DNA of 59,644 nucleotides, from the NCBI GenBank assembly GCA_934131005.1, contig CAKOYV010000008.1:1-59644 (forward strand), in the 5' to 3' direction. Positions 42,602 through 51,612 of this stretch are shown here, one piece after another. The DNA comes from an uncultured Bacilli bacterium (GTDB lineage Bacteria > Bacillota_I > Bacilli_A > RF39 > UBA660). Both the position numbers and the translations under genes were made by a program. The notes under the pieces are model-generated. The model did not search any database. It had not been told where the DNA came from and saw nothing but the letters and a program-made list of their open reading frames with translations. Each line of letters begins with the position of its first letter. Positions within the stretch are counted from its first letter, which is position 1.

Positions 42602-45519
42602 ACTATTTTAAGATTATTAACTATTACTTGATATTTATCAAAACGTTTTTCTACGAGACCTCTTATTCTAATAATATCTCCTTTAGATATATCGCTATAT
42701 TGTTTATATATTTTAGGAAATAGGGTTAATGATATTTGGCCAAATTCATCGGATGCTGTTACAAAGGCCATAGTATCATTTTTTTTGGTCGTTATTTCTT
42801 TTATTCTTTCAACAAGTAATATTAGTGATATATTTTTATCATAATAATGTGGTATTTTTCTTGTTTCTATATCATTTAGATTCCGATAAATATTGGTTGG
42901 ATGTTCACTTAGATAGAAGCCAAAGATAGATACTTGATTTGTTAAAAGTTCTTCTTTAGAATAATCATCATAAATTATTAATTTTGGTGGTGATAATTCT
43001 AACATACCAGCATCTTTTGATAATTCGGCATAATTTATAATGTTATCTATATTATTTATGAGAGTTGGTTCATTGTATCCTAAATTTGAAAAACATCCTG
43101 CTTTAATTAGAGAAATTAATACTTTTTTATTAATAGAAGTTGAATAATTAATTTTGACAAAATCAACAAAACTTTTATATGGAGATAATTTTCTTGAAGA
43201 TATTATTTCTTTAGATATTGAAGATGCTACATTTTTAATAATAGATAGTGGGCATCTTATACAATCACCTTCTATTTTATATTTATCATCACTTTTATTT
43301 ATATCTGGTGGTAATAATTTTATGTTATGTTGTTTTATTTCTGAAATATAAATATTAGTTTTTAATTCGTTGCCTATTACATTATTTAAAATAGCTGTTT
43401 CAAAGTATTTAAAAAAATATGTTTTTAAAAAAGCCATTTTATATGCTACTGTAGCATAACCTACTGAGTGTGATTTATTAAAACCGTAGTTAGCGAATTT
43501 TAGAATTAAATTATATATTTTTTCGGCTAATTCTTTAGAATAACCTTTTTCTATACTTTTATTTATAAATTTTGGTTTTTCGGCAAGGAGTATGCTTTCT
43601 TTTTTTTTAGAGATTGCTCTTCTTAAAATGTCAGCCTCACCTAATGTATATCCAGCTAGAGTTCTTGCAATTTCTAATATTTGTTCTTGATAGATAATTA
43701 TACCATAAGTTGGTTTTAGGATTTTTTCTAGGGAGTCATCATAATATTCTATTTTCTCCTTCCCTTCTTTTCTTCTTATATAATTATCAATATAATCCAT
43801 TGAACCTGGTCGATATAGGGCTAGGGCTGCTATTAAATCATCAAATGAAGATACTTTTAATTTTTGTAAAAAGCGCTTCATGCCTGATGATTCAAATTGA
43901 AAGATACCATCAGTTTGGGCATCATTAAATATTTGAAGTGTTTTTTTATCATCTAGAGGAATATTAGATAGTGTTATATTTAAATGTTCCTGATTTCTAA
44001 TATTTGTTAAAACTTCATCTATTAACGTTAGATTTGATATGCCTAAAAAGTCCATTTTTAGAAGGCCTAGTGGTTCTAAATAATTCATGGAATAAGCAGT
44101 TGTATAGATACCTCTAGAATTTTTGTATAGTGGTATTACTTCATCTAAATTAACATTACTCATAACTATTCCTGAGGCATGAATGCCTATATTTCTTGGC
44201 AATCCTTCTAAATGAACGGCGATTTTATATAATTTTTTTAGAATAGTACTATTATCTATTATTCTTCTTAATTTTATGTTTTGTTTGTATGATTCTATAA
44301 GGCCAGACTTTGATAATTCATTACAAATAGCATCTATATCAGATAAAGATATTTTCATAACTCTGCCTACATCTCTTATTACTTGTTTAGAAGCTAGTGT
44401 ATCAAAAGTAATGATGCCTGCTACTTTTTTAGTTCCATATTTATTTGTTACATAATTTATTACTTCTTGACGTTTTTGACTATCAAAATCTACATCAATA
44501 TCGGGCATAGTTACTCTTTCGGGATTTAAAAATCTTTCAAAGAGTAAGTTATATTTGATAGGGTCTATATCTGTTATACCTAACGTATAACTAACAAGGC
44601 TTCCAGCGGCAGAACCACGGCCTGGTCCAACTAATATGTTCTCTTTTTTAGCATATTTTACGTAATCCCAAACAATTAAAAAATAATTACAAAAATTCAT
44701 TTTGTTAATAATATTAAGTTCATATTCTAATCTTTTTGTATATACTTCTGGTACGCTATTATTTAAGCGACGGTTTAATCCTTTTTGACATAAATATGAT
44801 AGGTATTGGTAAGCATCTTTTGTAGCATCATATATTGGTAATAAATTTTTGGTATATTCTAGAGTTACATTACATGAGGTTGCTATGATATTACTATTTT
44901 CTATATCTTCCTTATCACATATCTGATTTAACTTATCTATAGGTAGTAAAAATTGATTTTGATGAGTATTTAATTCATATTCTCCTAGAGTTTTACCATT
45001 TTTTATCATGTATAAATAGTCTAAGTATTGGTGATCATCGGGATTTAAATAAGAAACATTATTTATAAATACTTTATTTTGAAAATTAATAGATTTTTTT
45101 TCTTTAAAGTTAGAATATCCTATGTATTTTTTAGAATAAATATTATATATTTCTTCGTCGTAATATTTTAATGGCATTATCATAATTAAATCATCTTTAT
45201 GATTTACTAAGTCTTCTTTAGTTATTGTTTTTTCTGAAATTATTGTTGATAATTTGATTAAATTATGGTAACCATTATTATTAGTAGCATATAATAGTAT
45301 TTTTGTATCTTCAATAGTAATTTCTATTCCCAATATTGGTTTTATGTTATTTTTTTTACATTCTTGATAAAATTCTGGGATGCCAAAAAGGTTATTTTCA
45401 TCTGTAATTGCTAAAGAGGTATATCCTAATAATTTGGCATGAGATATTAGTTTTTTGATATTATTTAAACTTTTTAATAATGAATAACTAGATTTTACTT
45501 GTAATGCTGTATATTCCAT
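42589..45519 (-). CDS. dnaE: DNA polymerase III alpha subunit DnaE
   Basis: A 976-residue replicative or primer-extending polymerase. The N-terminal PHP domain (SSYSLLKS, TDENNLFG) is followed by the palm with PDIDVDFDSQKR (near residues 338-349), then the fingers, HhH and a C-terminal OB domain (FGQISLTLFPKIYKQYSDI). It is about 140 residues shorter than B. subtilis DnaE. In this group PolC, elsewhere, is the main polymerase and DnaE extends primers. It ends the dnaB-dnaI-small protein-dnaE run. Confidence 0.97.
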   Translation of the reverse strand: MEYTALQVKSSYSLLKSLNNIKKLISHAKLLGYTSLAITDENNLFGIPEFYQECKKNNIKPILGIEITIEDTKILLYATNNNGYHNLIKLSTIISEKTITKEDLVNHKDDLIMIMPLKYYDEEIYNIYSKKYIGYSNFKEKKSINFQNKVFINNVSYLNPDDHQYLDYLYMIKNGKTLGEYELNTHQNQFLLPIDKLNQICDKEDIENSNIIATSCNVTLEYTKNLLPIYDATKDAYQYLSYLCQKGLNRRLNNSVPEVYTKRLEYELNIINKMNFCNYFLIVWDYVKYAKKENILVGPGRGSAAGSLVSYTLGITDIDPIKYNLLFERFLNPERVTMPDIDVDFDSQKRQEVINYVTNKYGTKKVAGIITFDTLASKQVIRDVGRVMKISLSDIDAICNELSKSGLIESYKQNIKLRRIIDNSTILKKLYKIAVHLEGLPRNIGIHASGIVMSNVNLDEVIPLYKNSRGIYTTAYSMNYLEPLGLLKMDFLGISNLTLIDEVLTNIRNQEHLNITLSNIPLDDKKTLQIFNDAQTDGIFQFESSGMKRFLQKLKVSSFDDLIAALALYRPGSMDYIDNYIRRKEGKEKIEYYDDSLEKILKPTYGIIIYQEQILEIARTLAGYTLGEADILRRAISKKKESILLAEKPKFINKSIEKGYSKELAEKIYNLILKFANYGFNKSHSVGYATVAYKMAFLKTYFFKYFETAILNNVIGNELKTNIYISEIKQHNIKLLPPDINKSDDKYKIEGDCIRCPLSIIKNVASSISKEIISSRKLSPYKSFVDFVKINYSTSINKKVLISLIKAGCFSNLGYNEPTLINNIDNIINYAELSKDAGMLELSPPKLIIYDDYSKEELLTNQVSIFGFYLSEHPTNIYRNLNDIETRKIPHYYDKNISLILLVERIKEITTKKNDTMAFVTASDEFGQISLTLFPKIYKQYSDISKGDIIRIRGLVEKRFDKYQVIVNNLKIVKKQ

Positions 45520-45536
45520 TTATTACAACTCCTATG

Positions 45537-45815
45537 TTAAGTTCTACAAATTATGTACGCAATTACTAAAGTTCCTAGGGCTATTATTACGGCTAGGGTA
45601 AATATTGGAACAAATCCTTTACTTTTTATTCCTATGTCTGATGTAAAAGCACCTTTTCCTTTAGCACCTTTTTGCATATATTTATTATTACTTTCTGGTT
45701 TTTGTAATTTGTAATTAGCGGCTAATTTGATAGCATGCTCGCTTGAGGGGGTTATTATTAATTGAGATTTTTCTCCTTTTTCATCAACGAAATCTTCAGT
45801 TATGGTATTTTTCAT
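45537..45815 (-). CDS. Small protein with C-terminal transmembrane helix
   Basis: A 92-residue protein of unknown function. A polar, lysine-rich N-terminal part (KSQLIITPSSEHAIKLAANY) precedes one transmembrane segment near the C terminus (FVPIFTLAVIIALGTLVIAYI), which suggests tail anchoring. The ATG at 45815 follows AAGGAGAGAAATAAA. It lies two bases before dnaI ends and 17 bases before dnaE in the same run, so it is probably coexpressed with replication genes. Confidence 0.7.
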   Translation of the reverse strand: MKNTITEDFVDEKGEKSQLIITPSSEHAIKLAANYKLQKPESNNKYMQKGAKGKGAFTSDIGIKSKGFVPIFTLAVIIALGTLVIAYIICRT

Positions 45816-45816
45816 T

Positions 45817-46755
45817 TTATTTCTCTCCTTCTTTATTCCTTCTATTTTCACTTATCATAGTCATTTGAGTGGTTAAAAATTTAATTCTCTCTATGATTCG
45901 TTTGGCTTTTACTTTTTCTATTCCTTTTGATGAGGTGCTGAAATGTTGCTCTAATTCATTGATATTCAGGTTTGATGTAAAAAAGGTAGTTAGTCCTTCT
46001 TGCATTCTATATTGAAGAATAGTTCCTAGAACTTCATCTCGTGACCATTCTGTCATAGTTTCAGCACCTATATCATCTATTAATAATAATTCTACTGTTT
46101 TGATAAATTTAAATTTATTATTATAAGATTCAGGATCACTAAATGATTCTTTCAAGCTTCTTAGAAATTCTGGATAGTAAATAATAGCAATTTTATGTTC
46201 TTTTTTGGCTAATTCATTTAAGCAAGCAGAAATTAGATAGGTTTTGCCACATCCAAAATTTCCAGTTAGATATAATCCTCTAGTTCCATTTCTAACTTGA
46301 TAGGTATCTAAAAAGTTTTTTAGCCATTTTATGATAGTAAATCTTTTGGAATCTGTTATGTCAATATTTTTCATACTTGCCTCTTTTATTTCTTTAGGAA
46401 TTTCAAATAAATAAATATTCTTTTTATATTTGTTTTTTTCATCTTCTTCTTGTTTATATTTACAGGGGATATAATCAAATACTAAGTTATCATTTAGAAG
46501 TTCTGGATAATAAATATAACCATGATAAGAATTTTTACAGTTAGCAAGATTTTTGCAGTTACTACAATTATTTAACTCTTTACTAGTTTCTTCTAGTTTT
46601 GTTGTATACTTCATTAGATAAGTATCTGGAAGATTTAATTTTTTAACAATTTTTTTAAACATTTGGTTATTATTTAATTTATCTTTATAATCATGTTCTA
46701 ATTTTGAAGTATTTACATAATAATTTTCTTTTATAACATTTGATATACTTTTCAT
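45817..46755 (-). CDS. dnaI: Primosomal protein DnaI (helicase loader)
   Basis: An AAA+ loader of the replicative helicase DnaC. The N-terminal domain has a Cys/His zinc motif (CSNCKNLANCKNSYHG, near residues 58-75). The Walker A loop GNFGCGKTYL (near 167) and Walker B LLIDDIGAE follow. The length of 312 residues matches B. subtilis DnaI. It lies one base after dnaB, as in Bacillus. The ribosome site AAAGGAG is at the end of dnaB. Confidence 0.96.
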   Translation of the reverse strand: MKSISNVIKENYYVNTSKLEHDYKDKLNNNQMFKKIVKKLNLPDTYLMKYTTKLEETSKELNNCSNCKNLANCKNSYHGYIYYPELLNDNLVFDYIPCKYKQEEDEKNKYKKNIYLFEIPKEIKEASMKNIDITDSKRFTIIKWLKNFLDTYQVRNGTRGLYLTGNFGCGKTYLISACLNELAKKEHKIAIIYYPEFLRSLKESFSDPESYNNKFKFIKTVELLLIDDIGAETMTEWSRDEVLGTILQYRMQEGLTTFFTSNLNINELEQHFSTSSKGIEKVKAKRIIERIKFLTTQMTMISENRRNKEGEK

Positions 46756-46756
46756 A

Positions 46757-48058
46757 TTATTGGAACTCCTTTAATAAGTTTTGCATTTCTTTTTGAGCAT
46801 CCTCTGTTACTTCTGATTTTTTAATTTCTTTATCAAACCATTCAGGAATTTTTTCATTTATGATAGTTGGTGATTTTCTTGGGGTTGTTTTTGTTGATTT
46901 ATGATATTTTTTATGTTCTTTTTCGGCTAATTTCATAGCTTCTTCTACTGTTTCAATATTATTTCTCTGCCATTGTCCTGCTATTGTTTCAGCTAAGGCT
47001 TTAGTTAAACGATTATTGTTAGTTTTTAGAATATAGTCTATTAGAACATTAACAACTCCTGGTTTTAAACCATATTTTATAATTAAATCTTCAGCAAGTC
47101 TTAAGTCTCTAGTTGTTGGTTCTGAACCATTATTTTTGCTTTTTAATAATTGATATGGAGTTATTGTTTCAAAAGTATAAATCATTTTAGCACGTTTAGA
47201 GCTATCACCTAGTGGCGTTTTTAGATATTCTGGTTGAGAACGATAAACAACACTTGGTAAGAGTCCATGATTATCAAATTGATAGTAATTGCGGCAAGTT
47301 TTTCTCAAAGTCTCTTTACTAATAGTTCCCCTTTCTGTAAGACATGTTGGAATTATATCTTGCATTTTTACAACATCTAAATCGTATAAAAAAGATAATT
47401 CTATGATTAATTCTTTTATTTCTTTTGTTAGAATTCTTTTTTTATCTAGAGTATTTGGAAGTGATGCTGTTAAGAAATCAAAATCAAAATTAGTATCAAT
47501 ATTTAGTTTTTGAATATTTTCTTTTCTGATATCATCATTTAATATATCATGAGATGTTAGTGGGACAGATGAGAAAACATCAGAAAATGAAGCTGTTACA
47601 TCTTGATAACTAGAAGTATTAATTCTAGGCATTTTAAAATAATTTTTAAGATTTTCATACTCTTTTTTCCCTAAATTATTATATAAAACAACATTTAGGA
47701 TAGGATGATTAAAAAAATCATAAGCACTTATAGGTGAATACAGTTGATATATATAATTATTTATATTTTCTTCTTTATAAAATGTTTTTAAAAGACCTAT
47801 TGCTTCTAATTTACGTCTTGATGATACTATTTCTTCTAAAGAAATACGCATATTTGCTACTAAATGGTGATGGTTATATTCGTTAGAAATTATTTCTGTT
47901 TTATCTAAATCTGACCATAAAGAGAAATATAGCATTATTGGTAGAGGTCCTATTATGGGTTGATATAACATGGTTAATATTTTGCGATCTTCGTCATTTA
48001 TTATACTTTTATTTACTACGACATATTTGTCTGCTGGTAAGATGTTATTTTTTTTCAT
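46757..48058 (-). CDS. dnaB: Replication initiation and membrane attachment protein DnaB
   Basis: A 433-residue Firmicutes DnaB (not the helicase). An N-terminal winged-helix part (DRKILTMLYQPIIGPLPIMLYFSLW) and a C-terminal DnaD-like domain with GLKPGVVNVLIDYIL are present, plus the RWN..TVEEAMKLAEKE end motif. It helps load the helicase with DnaI and DnaD. The ATG at 48058 follows AGAGGA by 11 bases; a GTG at 48067 is too close to that site. dnaB-dnaI order matches Bacillus. Confidence 0.94.
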   Translation of the reverse strand: MKKNNILPADKYVVVNKSIINDEDRKILTMLYQPIIGPLPIMLYFSLWSDLDKTEIISNEYNHHHLVANMRISLEEIVSSRRKLEAIGLLKTFYKEENINNYIYQLYSPISAYDFFNHPILNVVLYNNLGKKEYENLKNYFKMPRINTSSYQDVTASFSDVFSSVPLTSHDILNDDIRKENIQKLNIDTNFDFDFLTASLPNTLDKKRILTKEIKELIIELSFLYDLDVVKMQDIIPTCLTERGTISKETLRKTCRNYYQFDNHGLLPSVVYRSQPEYLKTPLGDSSKRAKMIYTFETITPYQLLKSKNNGSEPTTRDLRLAEDLIIKYGLKPGVVNVLIDYILKTNNNRLTKALAETIAGQWQRNNIETVEEAMKLAEKEHKKYHKSTKTTPRKSPTIINEKIPEWFDKEIKKSEVTEDAQKEMQNLLKEFQ

Positions 48059-48138
48059 TTCAACCACTGTCCTCTTGATAATATTTTATAATAAAAGTTT
48101 CTAAAAGTAAAGATAATATCATTTATTATTAATTTGAA

Positions 48139-48174
48139 AAAAAGCTAGGTATTTTACTTAATACTTAGCTTTTT
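48139..48174 (-). terminator. Terminator of the gatCAB-aspS-ferredoxin operon
   Basis: Minus strand AAAAAGCTAAGTATT and AATACCTAGCTTTTT pair over 15 positions with one mismatch, followed by more T. It ends the operon just after the ferredoxin stop. Confidence 0.9.
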
Positions 48175-48176
48175 AG

Positions 48177-48368
48177 TTATTCTGATAATTCAATTGCACT
48201 AGTAGGACAACTTGATGCTGCTTGTTTAGCACTTTCTGTATCTTCCTCATCTATTTTTTCTACAATGCAGGTTGCTAAACCGTCATCATTATAATCAAAT
48301 ATTTTAGAATCTGTTATAGCAATACAAGCGCCACATCCAATACAATTTTCATTTACTTTAGCTTTCAT
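48177..48368 (-). CDS. [4Fe-4S] ferredoxin
   Basis: A 63-residue single-cluster ferredoxin. The motif CIGCGAC with the final CP (SCPTSAIELSE) gives the four ligands of one cubane cluster; there is no second set. The ATG at 48368 follows GGGG; an ATG five codons upstream lies at the end of aspS. It lies 14 bases after aspS on the same strand and shares its terminator, so it belongs to the T-box operon. Why a ferredoxin is tied to tRNA aminoacylation is not evident. Confidence 0.9.
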   Translation of the reverse strand: MKAKVNENCIGCGACIAITDSKIFDYNDDGLATCIVEKIDEEDTESAKQAASSCPTSAIELSE

Positions 48369-48382
48369 TTTTTCCCCTTTCA

Positions 48383-50152
48383 TTAATCAATTATTTTATT
48401 TTGAACATTTTGTTCTCTTACTTTTATGTGAAGTTCTCTTAATTGTTGTTCTTCTACTTCAGATGGAGAACCCATTAAATTATCCTGACCACTAGCACTT
48501 GTTGGGAAAGCTTGTATTTCTCTTAGGTTATCTACATCATTTAATAACATTATTATTCTGTCAATGCCAGGTGCCATTCCTCCATGTGGTGGAGCTCCAT
48601 ATTGAAATGCGTTATATAATGATTTAAATCTTTTTTTGATAACATCTTTGTTATAACCGACTTTTTCAAAGGCTAGCTCTAAACAATCTAAGTCATAGTT
48701 ACGTAGGGCGCCACTTGACATTTCGTAACCATTACATACAAAGTCATATTGATATGCTAAGATATCATCTAGATTTCCCTCTTCAATAGCTTTGTAGCCA
48801 CCTTTTGGTAGGCTGAATGGGTTATGACAAAAATCATATTTTTTCTCTTCATCGTTATATTCAAACATTGGAAAGTCATTTATAATACAAAATTCAAATT
48901 TATTTTCATCAATTAATCCTATTTTATTTCCTAAATAAGTTCTGATAAGTCCAGCAAATTTGGCAGCATTTTTTTCTTTTTTATTGGCAATGAAGAAAAT
49001 GACACTATTTGCTTTCATATTAGCATTAGTAATTAAGGCTGTTCTTTCCTCTTCACTCAAAAATTTATCTATTGGTCCTTTTAGAGTTCCATCTTCTAAT
49101 AAGGTTACGTAACCTATTCCGGGCATACCGATTGATGAAGCATAATCAACAATATCATTAAACCAACTATTAGAATTTGTTCCTATATCATCAACTTTAA
49201 TAGCTCTTATTGTTGCATCTTTAAATGGTTTGAAAGTTGTATTTTTCAATAATGATGTAATATCTATTATTTCTAATGGATTTCTTAAATCTGGTTTATC
49301 TGTTCCATACTTTAACATAGCATCTTTATAGGAAATTCTTCTAAAAGGTCTAGGCGATACTTCTTTATCACTAAAGTGAGTAAAGGTATCATAGAAGATT
49401 TCTTCTCCTATTCTATAGATATCTTCTTCTTCTACGAAAGACATTTCAAAATCTAATTGATAAAATTCCATAGTTCTATCTTTTCTAGTGTCTTCATCTC
49501 TAAAACATGGTGCTATTTGGTAATATTTATCAACTCCTCCAACCATTAATAATTCCTTGTATACTTGAGGGGCTTGTGGTAGAGCATAAAATTTACCATG
49601 AAACTTTCTAGATGGAATTAAGAAATCTCTAGCACCTTCTGGTGATGATGCCGTTATGATTGGTGTTTGGACTTCTAAAAATCCTAATTCATCCATTTTA
49701 GCACGTAAAAATTTTAAAATTTTGGCACGAAAGTTAATATTATTTCTTACTTTTTTATTTCTTAAGTCTAAATATCTATATTTTAATCTTAATTCTTCGT
49801 TTATTTCATGAGATGTTTTAATATCAAATGGTAGGACATTTTTTGCTTTACCTAAAACAGTTATTTTGTCCACTAGTAATTCTAATTTACCAGTTGCAAT
49901 GTGAGGGTTATAGTCCTCTTCTGCTCTCTTTCTAAGAGTTCCTGATACAGTTATTGTTGTTTCTTTAGTTAAATTATCAAACATATGATCATCATTGCTT
50001 ACAAGTTGAATGGTTCCTGTTTCATCTCTTAAATCAACGAAAATTATTCCGCCATGGTCTCTTATATTTTCTACCCAACCTGATAATAATAGTTGTTTAT
50101 CAATATCAGATTCTTGTGGAGTACCACAGTAAATGTTTCTATATTTATTCAT
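48383..50152 (-). CDS. aspS: Aspartyl-tRNA synthetase, probably non-discriminating
   Basis: A 589-residue class II synthetase of bacterial type with GAD insertion. The anticodon-binding domain reads GWVENIRDHGGIIFVDLRDETG with His33 at the position where non-discriminating AspRS have histidine; discriminating enzymes usually have leucine there (known from Pseudomonas work). Motif 2 includes FRDEDTRKDRTMEFYQLDFEM and motif 3 GMAPGIDRIIMLL (near residue 530). It lies 2 bases after gatB. With GatCAB it would make Asn-tRNA(Asn). Confidence 0.96.
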   Translation of the reverse strand: MNKYRNIYCGTPQESDIDKQLLLSGWVENIRDHGGIIFVDLRDETGTIQLVSNDDHMFDNLTKETTITVSGTLRKRAEEDYNPHIATGKLELLVDKITVLGKAKNVLPFDIKTSHEINEELRLKYRYLDLRNKKVRNNINFRAKILKFLRAKMDELGFLEVQTPIITASSPEGARDFLIPSRKFHGKFYALPQAPQVYKELLMVGGVDKYYQIAPCFRDEDTRKDRTMEFYQLDFEMSFVEEEDIYRIGEEIFYDTFTHFSDKEVSPRPFRRISYKDAMLKYGTDKPDLRNPLEIIDITSLLKNTTFKPFKDATIRAIKVDDIGTNSNSWFNDIVDYASSIGMPGIGYVTLLEDGTLKGPIDKFLSEEERTALITNANMKANSVIFFIANKKEKNAAKFAGLIRTYLGNKIGLIDENKFEFCIINDFPMFEYNDEEKKYDFCHNPFSLPKGGYKAIEEGNLDDILAYQYDFVCNGYEMSSGALRNYDLDCLELAFEKVGYNKDVIKKRFKSLYNAFQYGAPPHGGMAPGIDRIIMLLNDVDNLREIQAFPTSASGQDNLMGSPSEVEEQQLRELHIKVREQNVQNKIID

Positions 50153-50154
50153 TT

Positions 50155-51612
50155 TTATCTCCTATCTAGTTCTTCTTTTAATAATTTTGATGCTATAGCA
50201 GGATTAGCTTTACCTCTAGTTTTTTTCATCATTTGACCAACAAAATAATCTAATAACCTTGGTTGTTTTTTGTAAGCTTCTATTTGCTCTTTATTTTCTT
50301 CCATAATTTCTTTTACTATAGCAGTTAATTCAGCTTCATCAGTTATTTGAGTCATTCCTGATTCTTTAACAATTGTTTGAGGCGTTTTTTCTTCCTCAAT
50401 TATTTTTACAAATACTTCTTTACTTTGTTTTGATGATATTTTTCCATCTTCAATCATTTTTATTAAATCTACTAACATTTTAGGAGTTAAATAGATGTCT
50501 TTAATTGTTAAATCATATTTGTTTAGATATCCTAAGATATTACTTGTTAGCCAATTTGATGATAATTTAGGATTGGCACCTAAAGAAATTGTTTCTTCAT
50601 AGAAGTCTGCTAGTTCTTTTTCTTTTACTATGATAGTTGCATCATAATTTGTTATTCCATATTCTTTTATGTATTTTTCTTTTCTCTCTGGTGCTAGTGC
50701 TGGAATTTTTGCTTTAATTTCTTCTATCCATGAAGGTGATAATTTGAACTTTGGAATATTTGGTTCTACAAAATATTTATAATCTATAGCATCTACTTTA
50801 CTACGCATATAAATAGTTGACATTGTATCTTCATCCCATCTTCTTGTTTGTTGTTCAATCTCATCATAGGTTCCATCTTCTTTGGCTTCTATTTGTCTTG
50901 CAATTTCATAATTTATGGCATCTCTTACGCCACCAAAGGAATTAACATTTTTTATTTCTACTTTTGTTCCCCAATTGTTTGGATCACTTTCATCTAGAGA
51001 GGAATTCATAATTGATACATTAACGTCGCAACGTATTTGACCTTTTTTAGAATCAGCTTCCGATATTCCTGAATATTGGTAAATAGAACGCATTGTTTCT
51101 AGAAATGTTACAGCCTCATCTGCTGAATGAAAATCTGGTTCTGTTACTAGTTCTAATAATGGAACTCCTGCTCTATTATAGTTTATTAATGATACATCAT
51201 CTAAATGTTCCATAGAAGCGGCATCTTCTTCTAGGTGAATATTATTAATTCTTACTGTTTTTGTTTTATCTTTACACTCGTAATTTAGTTCTCCATAAAT
51301 ACCAACAGGAGCTGGTTTTGTTTCTTGCGTTATTTGAAAACCTTTTGGTAAATCTGGATAGTAATAATTTTTTCGTTCAAAATAAATATATTCTGGTTGT
51401 TTACAATTTAATATAATACTAGCCATTAGAGCTTTTTTGACGGCTTCTTTATTAACTACTGGCAATGTTCCAGGAAAAGCCATGTCTACTGGTCTTATAT
51501 TACAGTTAGGAAGACCATTATAAGAATTTTTAGCACTAGAGAATACTTTACTTTCAGTTTCACTTATTTCACAGTGCATTTCTAGTCCAATTAAGGCTTT
51601 GTATTTAGTCAT
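50155..51612 (-). CDS. gatB: Asp/Glu-tRNA amidotransferase subunit B
   Basis: Kinase and tRNA-binding subunit of GatCAB. The cradle domain has GLEMHCEISETESKVFS and YYYPDLPKGFQITQ, then VNSFGGVRDAINYEI, and the helical/YqeY-like tail ends in FVGQMMKKTRGKANP. The length of 485 is normal. The gatA start overlaps by 8 bases. It activates the Asp or Glu carboxylate on misacylated tRNA. Confidence 0.98.
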   Translation of the reverse strand: MTKYKALIGLEMHCEISETESKVFSSAKNSYNGLPNCNIRPVDMAFPGTLPVVNKEAVKKALMASIILNCKQPEYIYFERKNYYYPDLPKGFQITQETKPAPVGIYGELNYECKDKTKTVRINNIHLEEDAASMEHLDDVSLINYNRAGVPLLELVTEPDFHSADEAVTFLETMRSIYQYSGISEADSKKGQIRCDVNVSIMNSSLDESDPNNWGTKVEIKNVNSFGGVRDAINYEIARQIEAKEDGTYDEIEQQTRRWDEDTMSTIYMRSKVDAIDYKYFVEPNIPKFKLSPSWIEEIKAKIPALAPERKEKYIKEYGITNYDATIIVKEKELADFYEETISLGANPKLSSNWLTSNILGYLNKYDLTIKDIYLTPKMLVDLIKMIEDGKISSKQSKEVFVKIIEEEKTPQTIVKESGMTQITDEAELTAIVKEIMEENKEQIEAYKKQPRLLDYFVGQMMKKTRGKANPAIASKLLKEELDRR

